A stretch of 64,000 bases of DNA, taken from positions 8,888,400 through 8,952,399 of the forward strand of contig CM067062.1 of NCBI GenBank assembly GCA_033980235.1, given 5' to 3'. Positions 47,871-60,545 of this stretch are shown here, piece after piece. Position 1 is the first letter of the stretch, and every line of letters begins with the position of its first letter. A program made the position numbers and the translations under genes. The DNA is from Diadema setosum. Its lineage: Eukaryota > Echinodermata > Echinoidea > Diadematoida > Diadematidae. The notes beneath the pieces are model-generated. The model did not search any database and was not told the DNA's origin. It saw only the letters and a list, made by a program, of their open reading frames with translations.

Positions 47871-50800
47871 GCACAGTGCCAAACTCTTGCCTCCTCTGTC
47901 TGCATGTGTGTGTGTGTCTGTGTCTGTCTTTCTATGTGTATGCGTTTACGTACATGTGTGTGTCTCTGAGCATGTGTGTGTCTGTCTCTGAGCATGTGCA
48001 TGAGTATATCTGTTTGCGTGTGTATGCTTGTGTGCTATGTACATGTACTAGTACTTTGTGCTGGTGATGATTGTAGTTTGTCAGCTTAGAGCTAGTATAG
48101 AGTTGTGCTTTGCAAACTTTGGACAGTGGTGTCATCCTTTAAACTGTTTTTCAGTCAATTACAACCTCAAAATGAAAACCAGTAAAGTTATAGCTAAAGA
48201 CTCACATCCAAAGTCTTAACTTTTTTGCATGCCATGGTGTAAACCCCCTGTGGACCATATTATTCTGAGACTGCAACACATGAGCACTTTGGGGAAAGCA
48301 TTCTGTTTTTCAAAGCCATATGAACCTTTATAGAAGTGAATATGCTAGAAGTGTAACAGAGCAAAATTGGAGACAAAATTGCAAGCTTTGCCATAATGTA
48401 AATCTTTTGATGACAAAGCTATGACTATTTTACTTGCAAACAGGGATTCTACGGCCATTGCATTTTATACAAAAAACAAAAACATGAAGTTTTTGATGCA
48501 ATTCCATATGATACAAGACAATACTAGAGATAGGCTGTTCAGAATCACTTCATCTAGGTTGACTTTAATGGAAGATCTCTATGTGCAAGAGAAGAGAAAG
48601 TCAATGGCTTCGTGTTCTTACTGATACAATGTATTCAGATAGAAATACGCATTTCATGAAATGGAGAAGAACATTTACAGTGCTCGATGCACTGAGGTCT
48701 CTGACTGTTATGTATTCTTCAGGGATATTTATTATTTTTGTAACGAACAAAATAATCATGTAACCAAGTACATATTCCAAAGAGAGTTAGCAAGCATGAG
48801 TGCAGGAATAGGGAATGAATGGTAATAGTATTTGCAAAAAGAGCTGTATGTCCCTGTACTTCATCCAATATGCATATATTCCTTCTTGATTACTCTAAAT
48901 GAAGTGATGATGGGAAAACTTGATACTGGAGTATAGATCGAGTATAGGGTAGGGCATGTCACTCACATGGACGTAAGGTCAACTATCTTGTTGCTGATTT
49001 CTAAATCTGTTTGGAATTTGTTGGTTTTGTTTCAGAATATTTATGTTCAGGTCTGACCCCTACCTTTAATACGTCATCATCATCTTTAGTCTTATCTTGT
49101 GGGAGATATAGTCCCTGGCAGTGATATCACTTACTCCAATGTTAAATCTTGAAGTTCCACTTTTCATCAATACAGTAGAATCACCTGCTGGCAAGAATGA
49201 AATAAGAAACTTATTAATATGAATACTAAAATGATTACAAATATTGAGTGTAGTGGACTACCAGCCCTTTCATGTTTCACAAAAATCTGTTTCAGCAAGC
49301 ATATATGACTCACTATCAATTCTTGAGTGCTATTTCAGATTGTAGACTTCACTGCATTTGATTGCCGGTACTTTGAAAATTAAATCCATGGAAGCTGCGT
49401 ATCCTCATACATATTTTCTGATAGTGCTAATATGTGAAAATTCCATTTGGCCAAGTGTTGTTTAAGAAAGAAAAGTATGTGATGTACGACTCCTAAGTAA
49501 TATTGAAAATTTGTTTCCTTTTTACTGCTGTTGCATTTCGCACACTAGTAAATCTTGTCAGAAAGTTGTGTATCGCTGATGTAAAGATGCCTTGTGCTTC
49601 TCTCTCATCCCTGAGAGCTGGTTTTCTGTGTGATGAAAACAATGTTTTGTGTCCACAAGGAAGTGAATACAAGCAATCTGTAGACAATTGTGAAAGGGGA
49701 CAAGAGTCACAATGGTGCACCAGATACCAATAGGAGCAGCTGTGTGTGGCTGAAGGAAGTAATTTGAGTATTAGAACCCTGTAGGTGCTGGTGCCCAGAC
49801 ATATGGAATTTCAGTGTTTAATCCCTTGCCCCGATTCTGGTCAGTGATACAGACTCTAAGATGACCATTGCTGCTATGTAATGTAACTGATTGTAAGGTG
49901 ATATTTTTTTTTTTTCTAGGGCGTTGTTGGGTATAAAAGATATTCAGCTGAAGTGTCGAAGCTGCTGGCCAGCTCAGTGTGTGTATGTAAATATTTGAGA
50001 GTTTATTGCCTGGGAAATTAATGCTATAGCACAAAGAGGGACACAGAGATATGACAGTCAACACTTGTGATAGCAACTGAAGCTTTTGTACTTCCAGAGG
50101 GTAAGTTGATTATTATGTCAAACAAGAGTTTTATATTTTACAAAACGTTGCAGTCGACAGTTTTGGTTTGTAGAGTGCACAGTGTGCTACTGAATTGCGG
50201 TTGATCTATGTCTTTCAGTTGTTTGCAACTCTCCGTGCTATGGATCAGGGTCATGAGTTGTGCGATGGGACCCCTCAGTTGTGCTAAAGGCACTTATGCC
50301 TTTTTATCACTGCCACAATTTCTGTAGCCTGCCTTCTCATGTTGAACTCATCTCTTTGCGTGCAGTAAGACTTGAATGAGCAATAGCTTGCTCTAGACTC
50401 TTCTTTTTATTTTTTATTTTTTATAAAGACAATCTGTTTGAATAATCTTGTACACCTGAAATGCCTCTTGTCATTAGAACAATGTACATTTCCATATGTA
50501 ATGAACAGATGGTTGTTCACAATTGACGCATTTTACTTTGATTGTTTCTTTGCTTTTAAACTTTGTTCACTGGAAATTATGAGTTGTGATTTAATTTTTT
50601 TTTTTAAATTCATACACTCTAATATTGAAGTCTTGAGAGCAATATTCTTTGTTGGATGAACAACTCTTTCTCATTTTCTTTTTTTTTTTTTTTTAGAATC
50701 ATTTCATGCAAGTGCCTCTATAGCAACAGATTAGTTGATTAGTAAGAGTGTTGTCAGGCAAACTGACTATAATCATTACTACTTCACCACGAAGAGGAGG

Positions 50801-51640
50801 AGTGTGTGGTGTGATCAGTGCCTTAATCTTGAAATTATTGTTGTTGAACTTGCAATGTGTAAAATTCCAGCTGTTTATTTTTCATACGTATGCCATGGCA
50901 GTTTCTCAGTCATTGGGCTTATGGCATTTTGTTTTTGTATGTGTGCTCTACGATAACAATGACTGTCTTAGTTGATAATATATCCCAGAATTGAGGGGAA
51001 GAAGATGAAAATAAAAGTTGTGTTATTGTCTCTTCCAGCTCTTCTCTACTCTCAATCACATTATTCCCACTTAAAAGGAAGATCTGTGGTGAAATTACTT
51101 TAATTTTTTTTTTTTTGGGGGGGGGGGGGTGGGGTGGAAGAATTGATAGAAAGAAACTCTAAAATGCTGAATTGTTTATTATATTTAATAGCTGTTTCGT
51201 GCACTTGGTGGGAAGGTCTTAAATACTACAACAACAGACACCCTGAGCTTGAGTTAGATTACTATCCGTCCACTGCATGTTAATCTATTTCAGGTATTTA
51301 TTGTGAGCAGCTGTCGCCAGCACATTTCTAAGATTTTAATAAAGTATGAGCACACCAATAAATTACAAGTGTCACAGTTGATTTTTGTTTCTTTTAATAG
51401 TTTTATGTGCTTTCATTTGATTATGCCTTGTGTTACAATTAGAATATTCTTTCTGTTTGTTTGGTTGTTGCTGTTGCTGCTTTTTATTATTTTTGTTTGG
51501 TCATGTATCACTGGAACAACATCAAAAGATTAATGAGCTGTGAAGAGAATATTTGACATAAAGACACAAAGATACACCAAGAGAAATCCACACTCCTTGT
51601 TGGGAGACATATGTCACTATTGCACATTATACCATTGTAT
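47871..51640 (+). other. 3' UTR and/or downstream DNA of the EF-hand gene
   Basis: No further supported exon. A GT-rich stretch directly follows the stop (47904-48030). AATAAA signals occur at 51009-51014 (followed by T/GT-rich sequence), 51338-51343 and 51357-51362. The UTR end cannot be fixed by eye. Confidence 0.4.
51009..51014 (+). terminator. Candidate poly(A) signal
   Basis: AATAAA followed by TTGTGTTATTGTCTCTT. It is 3.1 kb past the stop, so assignment to the EF-hand gene is tentative. Confidence 0.25.
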
Positions 51641-51674
51641 CACTAATTAATTAATGTAAATACAACAATATCTA

Positions 51675-51864
51675 CACTGCACTCCTGTTTTAACGAACAA
51701 AGTTATAACGAAATTCAGGTTACAGCGAAGTAAAAATTCAGACCTGCACATTATCCGCTCTATGTTTTTTTTTTATTGTTTATTTATTCCGTTATAACGA
51801 AATTTTGATTATAACGAAAGAAAACTGCCGGTCTCGAGGACTTCGTTATAACGGGAGTCCACTG
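51675..51864. mobile_element. TA-flanked Tigger/mariner-like MITE
   Basis: The ends are CACTGCACTCCTGTTTTAAC and the inverse of CAGTGGACTCCCGTTATAAC, with TA on both outer sides. Repeated TTATAACGAA words lie inside. The TA target and these ends fit Tc1/mariner-superfamily (Tigger-type) MITEs. 190 bp, non-coding. Confidence 0.7.
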
Positions 51865-52065
51865 TACTCTATTGTATGGTAACTCTAGGTGACATATTAT
51901 TGAGTACCATTTCCCCCCTCCCCCCCTCCACATTTCTGTGAATTAATGAGACAGATAACTGAGTTTAAATCATCAATGATCAGTCATAATTTGAGTGTAT
52001 GCTGTATCTTATTATAAAGCACAGTGAAATTTATTTGCGATATGAAGTATACATCTCATCTTTAA

Positions 52066-52424
52066 AGGCATAATTTACCATTTGCACATGAAACAAAAAC
52101 TCAGCATCGGTGCTTTAAAATAGTCCTAAAATGCGAGTAAGGGATAGAAACAACCACTGTAAAAATTTGAATCTGTATAATCAATGTTAAGTGTTGTTAA
52201 ATACACAAAAGGTAAACGATAGTTATAATAAGAATGTTTCCTGACTAAACCGTATACAGTTATGGTTTATTGAGAAAAACACTAATATCTCCTTATATTT
52301 TAGGCTTTATTGCAAAAATTTTATATGGTAGGATGTTTTGTGACACAACATACCTACACATATGCATCAAATGTGATATCTTGAACATTTTTGAAATCAC
52401 TGCTCCCAAAGGTAAACAGGACCT
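52066..52424. mobile_element. TTAA-type MITE, copy B
   Basis: Flanked by TTAA (52062-52065, 52425-52428). Ends AGGCATAATTTACC and the inverse of AGGTCCTGTTTACC. Colinear with 3734-4147 but without the 76-bp internal duplication. Confidence 0.7.
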
Positions 52425-53022
52425 TTAAGGTTACACAACATTTCATAAGTAGGTCATTAAATTGTTCGCATTATATAACCTGGAGATGTTGATAACCATT
52501 AAAAAAGGATGCTTGTGTCAAATTTTTCTTATTTCCACAGATCTTTGAAACTACACAAAATATACTGCAGCAAACACAGACACACATGCACAAAGTAAAA
52601 AACAAATGCATTCTTCACATTCTTCAATTTCATTAATCTAAAGAAGAAAATAATATACACATTTGTATTAAGGAAAGTATCAGGTATATACCTAATTACG
52701 AGATGTAAAATGTATCTTGAACATGGCATCCCATTAACTCAAGAAAATTAATTCCCAAGCACTGGAGTTTCCTATCTCTTGTAAGAAAAATCAGATTTCC
52801 CACAATCTGTAAAAAAGTAAGCTGCCATTAAAATTTCTGTGCCGCACATAATGCAGGTACTGCTAGAATTTTCTCATTGAAATTTCAGTCACCTATGTCC
52901 AGCTTCTGAAAGTTAGTAGCCCAGAGTTAGATGGCATTGTGTCTGGAATTTAACAGACTGGCTCATCCAGTAATGTCTTCTGTTTTGATAGAATCATTCT
53001 GTTATAAAGGAATACCTTGTTT

Positions 53023-53024
<2 letters not shown>

Positions 53025-53101
<77 letters not shown>

Positions 53102-53112
53102 GGAGAGAGAGG
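53025..53112. repeat. (GA)n microsatellite
   Basis: A GA run of over 70 bp passing into GGGAGAGA. Confidence 0.95.
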
Positions 53113-53171
53113 GAGAGAAGAAAAACAGATGGGAGGAAGGTATTTAAGGCATCCAACTTGATGCTGTCCAG

Positions 53172-53341
53172 GGGGGTGTTTCATAAAGCTTTTCTTAAAG
53201 CTACGAACGACTTACGAATGACTGGTGATGCAGTTCTTGTGCTGAATTAGTCAAATTCTGATAAGTATAGCACATCAGAACTGATCAACAGTCGTTCGTA
53301 AGTTGTTCGTAACGTGAAGAACAGCTTTATGAAACACCCCC
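53172..53341. mobile_element. MITE with GGGGGTGTTTCATAAAGCT ends
   Basis: Inverted ends GGGGGTGTTTCATAAAGCT, continuing as inverted matches (ACGAACGACTTACGAA) for about 55 bp. 170 bp in total. The target duplication is unclear. Confidence 0.65.
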
Positions 53342-54697
53342 AGATAGGCCTACTGTCATCTTCTTCACATAATATTAAAAAAAAAAAAAAAATCAGAAAG
53401 AATCAAACCAGATGCATGTTTTCACTTGTAAGTGAAATTTTGCCTATGCTATCACTTTGACCCATGATACAATAACAACTTGCATACATGTGCCATTGCA
53501 ATTGTTACCCAACTGAAAGCAGCTCAGAGGAAAATTGCTGGAATTAAGGCCCAGCTTTTATTATGATCATCAATAGATACCAAAACTCACAATGTGACAC
53601 ACTTGCCATCATTCTTATTATTAGCATTTTTGTTTTATAATGACATTTTTGCCACCAGCATATTGATTTTGTTGAAGTTTGGAGATCGGATATATTGCAT
53701 GCAGGCAGCAGTATTCGAGGTGTGATGAAATTCCACCTGATCACAGGATAATTTATGTTTTATTTGATTTATTTACCATTTATTCATGTGTTTTATATAT
53801 TTGCCAGGTGTATTGTCATAAAGGGTATGCTTAAATTCTAGTTAATTTCCACATGAAGTTATTCAGGAATTGCATTATTGGTAGGCCCTACTGTACGGTG
53901 TATATCAATACTCATACTTTAGCAGGGCCTTTAGTATTTTGTAGCTATAGGGCTAACATAAATTTTTTTCTGAATTTCCTGCTCATGGCATTACATTTCA
54001 TCTATCTTTTTTTTTCTTGTTGTTCCGCTATTTCTTTTCAAGTTTTGTACACCCCCCCCCCCCCCCTTCTTTCTGCTTCGGTAGTAAGATAGGCCAATGT
54101 ACCAAATTGCAGCCCATAAAAATTTATTTGCAACTCGAGACCCCTCCTTGATCCCCCTTTTCGCTCAGGATCGATGTTTTTTTTTTTGTTTTTTTTTTTT
54201 ACACGTAATCGATCACACATTCTTACAAGTTGTTTACGGATGTAACCACGAACGTGAGCGCAGCCAGTCTGCAGCTACTATGCATACCACGTACAGTACA
54301 GTGCAAATGCAGTGCGGCGTACCGTAACGTAGGAAGCGAAGCCACGAATACGTATTTGAATTGCTAGGAGCTAGCGATTCAACAACGGCGGAGATCGGGA
54401 TAGATGACCGGTATGACCAACGCGAAAAAGGAGTTCTAGTAATCGTGGATACCAGATGATACTTGTGCGTTGTGGATATTTTGTGCTACGTAAGTATCTA
54501 CACAATATTTAGACAATCTAAATTCTATAACTGCTGTCTAAATGAACAAGGAAATTGAGACGCGTGAGTGCCGATACAGCGTCGACAGGCATGCACACCT
54601 CAGTCCCAAACATGCGCGATAATGTTAGGTAACTTTAGTGGGGGAAATTACAGAATACCGGTTTTGCCTCATATAAATTAGCATATTGGTGCGTATA

Positions 54698-54742
54698 AGA
54701 GCCGCCGGAGGCGGGGCCTTCGGCCCCGCCTCCGGCGGCTCT
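54698..54742. repeat. Perfect 21-bp-stem hairpin
   Basis: AGAGCCGCCGGAGGCGGGGCC, loop TTC, then the exact inverse. The tip reads C-TTCG-G, the pattern of an extra-stable UUCG tetraloop if transcribed on the + strand. Confidence 0.85.
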
Positions 54743-54753
54743 CCCTTAGAGAT

Positions 54754-54780
54754 GAATTTCAGCCCGAAGGGCTGAAATTC
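54754..54780. repeat. Perfect 12-bp-stem hairpin
   Basis: GAATTTCAGCCC, loop GAA, GGGCTGAAATTC, 11 bp after the previous hairpin. On the - strand its tip also reads C-TTCG-G. Confidence 0.8.
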
Positions 54781-56628
54781 GTCTTTCCCGACGTTTGGGG
54801 CCCCCAAAAAGGCCAGAAACGGAACGGCCGTCAAAAAGTAGGTTGACCACACAATTTTTATGAAAATTGAGTGGTTTCGTCGGAAAACTGCTCTAAATCG
54901 AGATAACTCGAGTAAATCGACGATAAAGAAAATCGACCCGATTTTGACGGAACTATTTTAATCGTGATGACGTCATCACAGCTGGCAGCCCTTCTTCCTT
55001 CATCTCTTTTCGACACAAGTCATCACGATACAATCACACTACACACACTAGTTTGGCAAGGCAGCGCGTATACGCGTATTGTCAAGAGACATGTGCGCAC
55101 TCAACTGCTATACGTATTGTACACTGTACTACTAAACATGCGCGCGTTCTGCAGACTCAATACGCGCTACCACTGCCACACGTACGCATAAGCTTTTATG
55201 TGTACTTCACTGTACTGTTGTATTAGCCCGACCAGACACTGTTACGCTATGCGAAAACAGCGTCTGACGAGCACGGCATGCAGCCTCGAAGTGAGGAACC
55301 TCAACACAGCTACAAAACTTAGGAACATGTATACTTTTCTCCTTTAAACAGAATACTTTACTCACGTTAAATGCATGTTTCTATTATAGAAGAATAGTTC
55401 GCCACACTGGGTCCATGGAGACCACTTGCGATAAGTCCGTGGAACAAATAAATGACACTTTCTGGCGCAATTCCTGGCCGTCGGGCTTCGTCGTTGCAGA
55501 ATTCAAAATGGCGCCTTGACTTATGCGCATGCGTGACCGGATGTGCTCCAGAGCGAGCGCGTGTGCGTTGAAAGTGTCGAACAAACCTTGGCGTCTGCTA
55601 CACAATAACCGTGGTATGGAGCTCAATGTTCCTCGCCCGATCGACCAGACGCCAGCCGCCGCCAAGCCCAGTACAGTTTATAGCTGTATACTAGTAACCG
55701 TGCGTACGCAGCTTGAGTGTAGCAGCACGGTCGACAGCGCGACCTTTTGAAAGGGCATTCACATCACGTGACCACCCGATATCTAAACTTGGCCTGGCGT
55801 GAAAGATTGTGTACCGTGTGGACATGCTGGATATGATGATCAATTTCGGTAAGTTTCATTGCGTACATTTGAATACTAATATCATCAGATGTAGAGTAAA
55901 TATTGAAGAGTATACTCGATGAGTTTGAGGTGACAAAAATGATCGTAAGTATCAAAAGTCAAAGCTATCGTGATACGATTACGTCGCTCTCCTAGTGGTT
56001 GGTGGTCGTGCGAGTACAGCCCTGTCGCGACGTACCATGTACACAGCGACTGGGCTGTGTATAGTTACTGTTGTATTTGTATTGAGTGCATAGAGTCAAC
56101 ATGGTGGGCTGTCAAGCGCACCCACACAGTGCGTAAGCTCTACTGTAAGCTAGAACCAGCAATTAGATAAGTGATTGTTTTCTAGTCTCACCTAAACTGC
56201 TATCAATTTCTAGGATATGGACTATCCTCGACTCCTAAAAACGTGAGTATACATCGTAAATTCGGGTAAATTTTAACGGATAGTCTAGACTAGCATCGTC
56301 AGGATCTAGAACTACATTATTCGGGGGACACCCCCGAAACCCCCGAGAACGATGTAAGATACCACGCTTCTCACCGCACAGAGCAAAGAAAACACACGTA
56401 AACAAATGCAATCGTCGACAGCCGAATCACGGACCGTATCGCTGATCGGATTAATATTTTAATTGTTGCTATCGGCAAGCGTAATTACGCTCTTTTCAGA
56501 GTGATTTGCGCTCTCCGTGATTGGCTGCCGGTATTCTGTAATTTACCCCTTTAGTGAGATAGTAATTAGACTCTTGATGCTGATCCCCCCCCCTTTTTTT
56601 TTTTTTGCATACAGATATTGAAGAATAG

Positions 56629-56752
56629 CAGAGCTACCAAGTCTCACGCATTCTGAGTGAGACTCAAGCATTTAGGGGTCGTCTCACGCATGGGACCCAT
56701 TTTTCTCACGCATCGGGCAAAGTCTGCAATTTGGCCAATTTGACGAAAACAA
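56629..56752. repeat. Transposon-end-like fragment (CTCACGCAT repeats)
   Basis: GTCTCACGCAT words recur (56641, 56683, 56704) next to GAGTGAGACTC, resembling a DNA transposon end. No partner end seen. Confidence 0.3.
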
Positions 56753-58068
56753 CTAGCCACTGTGAACAACCGTTAGACGGTTTCGAAATGATCCCACAGA
56801 TGGCGCAGAAACAATGTCTGATGACAGGGAATTCTAGTTCCTTACAGTTCTTGGGAAGAACGAATGGCGATGCGATTCAGTTCTCGAATATGGTACCTGA
56901 TAGGAGTGTGGTTGCGAGGCTCTCGTTAACTGAGTAGCCTGTTTGATAATATAGTCCTGTGCTGAAAGAGGAGTAAGATTATTGTGTATTTTGTACATCA
57001 TAATTAGCCTGTCACTTTCTCTGCGCTGTTCCAGAGTGGTCCAATCAAGTTCTTGTAGCATTTTGGTGACACTTGAGGTGTTATGGTAGCGATTTAAAGT
57101 GAATCGCGCAGCTCTTCTCTGGACCATTTCCACTTGGTGGATTAGGTTCTTGGTGGATGGGTCCCAAACTGTAGAAGCATACTCAACAATTGGTCGAACC
57201 AACGTTTTGTAAGCTGTGGCTTTAACATCAGAAGATTTTATGCGAAGATTGCGTTTTAGAAATTATGCAAGCACGTTATTGGCTTTATTGACAGTGTTAT
57301 TGATGTGTTGGGTCCACTTCAAATCAGAAGTAATGGTTACACCTAAGGCCAAAAAAAAAAAATTGTTGCATTGGCGTAACATGAGATTTTCAAATAGGGT
57401 CGGTCGGGCGGATTTTTTTTTTTTTTTTGCTACCTGCATTTTACGTGTAAAACTCGTGCTCAGCTCAGTAAACAGTTACAACTGCTGCACCGAATGTGCT
57501 GTGTTCATCTATTCTACAAATCATTTATGAGGCCGATATTACTGGAATTATACCCCTTCACAGAATTTAAAGATGTTGAAATCCCTATCCTGAATGTTTT
57601 CACTTCATATTTTACTATTTTGACTTAGATAAGATAGATGCAAATTGACCCATATGTACGATCTTTTCATCGCACACGGCGATCTCTATTACAGTCCCAC
57701 ATATACAGATTCGTGTATGTTCTCCACACAAGAAACCTACGGCAAAACTGTGCACAATACATCGCAGTCTGAATGCTACGTATACACTGAATAAATCTTG
57801 TTAGAGTATGTGTCCGTGTTGGAAACAGATGACGTACTGATCAAGGAAGGCTTATGCGAGGCGCTAGATCTCTCCCTCGTACATCCGATATTCCCAGAGC
57901 CGTTTCCACTTCCGGGTTTGTGCGATCGCGATCGCAATCAACAAGATATTTGATATCGATAGCAAAAAAAATAATAAGAAAACATGGGGTCGGCGGAATT
58001 TTTAGGGTCGGGCAGGTTACGCCAATGCAACAATTTTTTTTTTTTGGCCCAAGTACTTCACGGATTCA
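56753..58068 (-). pseudogene. LINE ORF2 C-terminal fragment, split by a nested transposon
   Basis: On the - strand, 57346 down to 56753 reads as the end of a non-LTR retrotransposon polymerase protein. Landmarks are LGVTITSDLKW, RPIVEYASTVWDP, MVQRRAARF and FFPRTVRN, the region after the RT domain. Two in-frame stops break it (TAA at 57263-57265; TAG at 56834-56836, where the family has tryptophan). The motif ending in KYLG resumes on the far side of the inserted element (58050-58068). A dead, 5'-truncated copy. Confidence 0.7.
57347..58049. mobile_element. Nested DNA transposon with 34-bp perfect TIRs
   Basis: The left end is GGCC, 12 A, then TTGTTGCATTGGCGTAAC (57347-57380); 58016-58049 is its exact inverse. 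GGTCGG-type blocks lie just inside both ends. Flanks CTAAG at the left and CAAG at the right suggest a short duplication of LINE sequence. 703 bp; no transposase frame. Confidence 0.75.
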
Positions 58069-58089
58069 ACAGATTCAGATTCAGATTCA

Positions 58090-59191
58090 GATCCGTTTAC
58101 GCGATAACTCAAGACTGGATTGAGCAAATTTCACCAAACTTTGTCTGAGGATGATGTATGATGGGACAATTACATGTTAGTTTTTTTAGTGAAATCGGAC
58201 AGAGGTCAAAGGTCAAAGATCAAGGTCAAATCCTAAAATTTATCTGTTTACGTGATAACTCAAAACTGGATGAAGTAGCTTTCACCAAACTTGGTCCAAG
58301 GATGATGTATGATGGGGCAATTAGTTGAGGAGATTTTAGTGACATTGGCTAGAGGTCAAAGGTCAAAAGGTCAAGGTCAAATGCTAAAAATGTTGCTATT
58401 TCCCCCATATCTATGCAATGCCCAAAGGTATTTTATTGAAACTTAGTGTAGACATGTACTACTGCGTAAAGATTCTCCTGAGAGAGTTTCATGTCATAAG
58501 GTCAAAGGTCAAAAGGTCAAAGGGTCAAAGGTTAGGTGAAAATGTTGCAATTTCACTTTTCTCGCAAATGGTTTACTGTATCTTCATAGAACTTGGTATG
58601 CATGCACTGACTGGCAGGGATTATCTAGGGAATTTAGGGGTCATGGGTCAGTATGTAGTCAGGGGTTAAAGGTCAAGGTCAACTCCTCAAAATTTTACTG
58701 TTTCCCTCTTATTCTAGTGTATATTCAATGCTTGCATTATTAGTTTTAAAACTTAATATATGTTATACATGTTGTATTACCTAATGGAGATTCTCCGGGA
58801 AATTTCCAGCCAGAAGGTCAGAGGTCAAAGGTTAAGGATCAAAGGTCAGGTTTAAATGAAAAAAAAAAAATCTATTTTGTACTGTAATTACACTCTTTCT
58901 TCATACCTTGAAAAGTACTCAATGCATAAACTTAACAGGGTCGGTCAGAAATCAAGTAAAAATCCTCAATTCCCCAAATATGTGTACCTGCACTCTTAGA
59001 CAATTATAGCAAACCCGGTTTGAGGAAAGTGAACATTCAATACATTTCTGACAAACCTGTCATATCAGTATTTTGCCAGTTATGTGAAACTGTCATCACC
59101 CATTGTGAAGACATTGTACTATACACCTATTGGGAGAATCATGCATTATGGCGGAGGCATCAGTCGCCATAGCGACATTTCTAGTTTAAAA
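58090..59191. repeat. AGGTCAAAGGTCA-rich dispersed repeat, copy 1
   Basis: Modules of about 140-150 bp (TTTCACCAAACTT ... GAGGTCAAAGGTCA ... AAATGCTAAAA) repeat from 58100 to 58390. Then comes a long segment ending GGCGGAGGCATCAGTCGCCA. Colinear with 62960-63733. Confidence 0.65.
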
Positions 59192-59403
59192 TGTGATTTT
59201 CAGGGTATTGGTACACTTTAACATAAATGCACAGGAAGGATAGTATACTGTTAGCACAATTCCCGCCATGGTGTCAATCTTATGGTAGTGCTCTGATCCA
59301 GCACCTTACAATGCAGCACATCTATATGAAGGTCTTGGTTTCACTTTATTCAGACTTCGGGAATTTGTGATGATGCATGCAAAGGAAACAAGCCAAATAG
59401 CTC

Positions 59404-59436
<33 letters not shown>
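59404..59436. repeat. (CA)n microsatellite
   Basis: About 16 CA units. Confidence 0.9.
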
Positions 59437-59438
<2 letters not shown>

Positions 59439-59729
59439 TCCAACTCAATAAATTGTTGATGGTTTTGCAAGCTCTGTTTGATAGCCAACTGTATGTTTTC
59501 CATCTGAAGAGGGCTGCATACCTCTACAGAGTTCATAATAACAAGCATTGAGTCATTAAACTGTACATGTCTTTCAAGTATTGTTCAATGGTGTGATCTT
59601 TCTCCATTGGCTGGTTCAATCAAGTAGCATACTGTACACATGAATGTATGCCATTTATACATGCATAAAATTTGCTATATATGAATGACCGCAGATCTGA
59701 CACCGTAACAGAATGCCTGATCACATTTA

Positions 59730-59830
59730 TATATTCATATATAATAATATATATATTCACATACATTGTATATATTCATATATTCATATAATCATATATT
59801 CATATATTCATATAGTCCTATATGTAGTAT
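59730..59830. repeat. ATATTCAT-type AT-rich repeat
   Basis: Repeated ATATATTCATAT words. Confidence 0.8.
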
Positions 59831-59925
59831 GGACCTGTTGATCATTTGTGATTATTTGTAATTATTTGTAATTATACAGTTACAGACAAGCCTGATTTCA
59901 CATAGACCATGTACAAAATACAGCC

Positions 59926-60150
59926 GGGCCAAAGGCGGGGCCTAAGGCCGGACCCAAGGCCACGGGCCTTAGCCCGGAACCAGGGGCCCAGAGCCCAAGT
60001 GGGCCCAGGCCCAGGGGCCCATAGCCCAGGCCCAGTGGCCCAGGGGGCCCCCGGTGGCCCAGGGGCCCAGGGGCCCAGGGGCTCACGGGGCCCAAGGCCG
60101 GGCCGAGGCCAGGAGCGTAAGTGCTGGCCCAAGGCAGGGGGCCCAGCCAG
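59926..60150. repeat. GGGCCC-rich low-complexity block
   Basis: Dense GGGGCCCA/GGCCCAGG words, sharply GC-rich in AT-rich DNA. The collagen-like and Pro-rich frames are composition artefacts. Confidence 0.8.
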
Positions 60151-60182
60151 GGGCCACCAGACTGAGACCACTAAGAGTACCA

Positions 60183-60406
60183 GTCATGACTTGCTGTGAT
60201 AATGATGTGACAGGCCTGTGCATTCACATATTATGTATACACTGTACAGGGCTGTGCATATTATGTAAATACACTGTACACTAACTATACACAGTCATGA
60301 CTTGCTGTGATATGATGTGACAGGCCTGTGCATACACATATTATGTAAATACAGTGTACAGGGCTGTGCATATTATGTAATATACACTGTACACTAACTA
60401 TACACA
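60183..60406. repeat. Two-copy ~112-bp tandem repeat
   Basis: 60183-60293 and 60294-60406 are near-identical (GTCATGACTTGCTGTGAT ... CTAACTATACACA). Confidence 0.8.
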
Positions 60407-60545
60407 GCCCAGTCGCTGTATAAATCGCGACAGGGCTGCACCTGAGCAGCCCACAACACAGAGCAAACACAAAGCAAATTTTACGATTGCATTTAGTTTT
60501 GATACTTGACATCATTTTTTGTCACCTCAAATGCATCAAAGACAA
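60390..60545. repeat. Inverted fragment of the 54641-56548 element
   Basis: The inverse of CTGTGTATAGTTA, CAGCGACTGGG, CAGCCCTGTCGCGA and TGAGGTGACAAAAA, all in the same order as 55925-56095. Confidence 0.6.

Larger units (their letters stand above)
54641..56548. mobile_element. hAT-like non-autonomous element, 1.9 kb
   Basis: The ends are GGGGAAATTACAGAATACCG and the inverse of GGGTAAATTACAGAATACCG, a 21-bp TIR with one mismatch. It is flanked by a perfect 8-bp duplication CTTTAGTG (54633-54640, 56549-56556). An 8-bp target fits hAT; other 8-bp superfamilies remain possible. No transposase is found. Inside are two perfect hairpins near the left end, and a segment (55925-56095) that recurs inverted at 60390-60540. 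Confidence 0.75.

Noticed and set aside
59872..60284. Collagen-like GPRGPG frame
   Set aside because: It arises only from the GGGCCC-rich block and lacks a regular Gly-x-y run or splice context.
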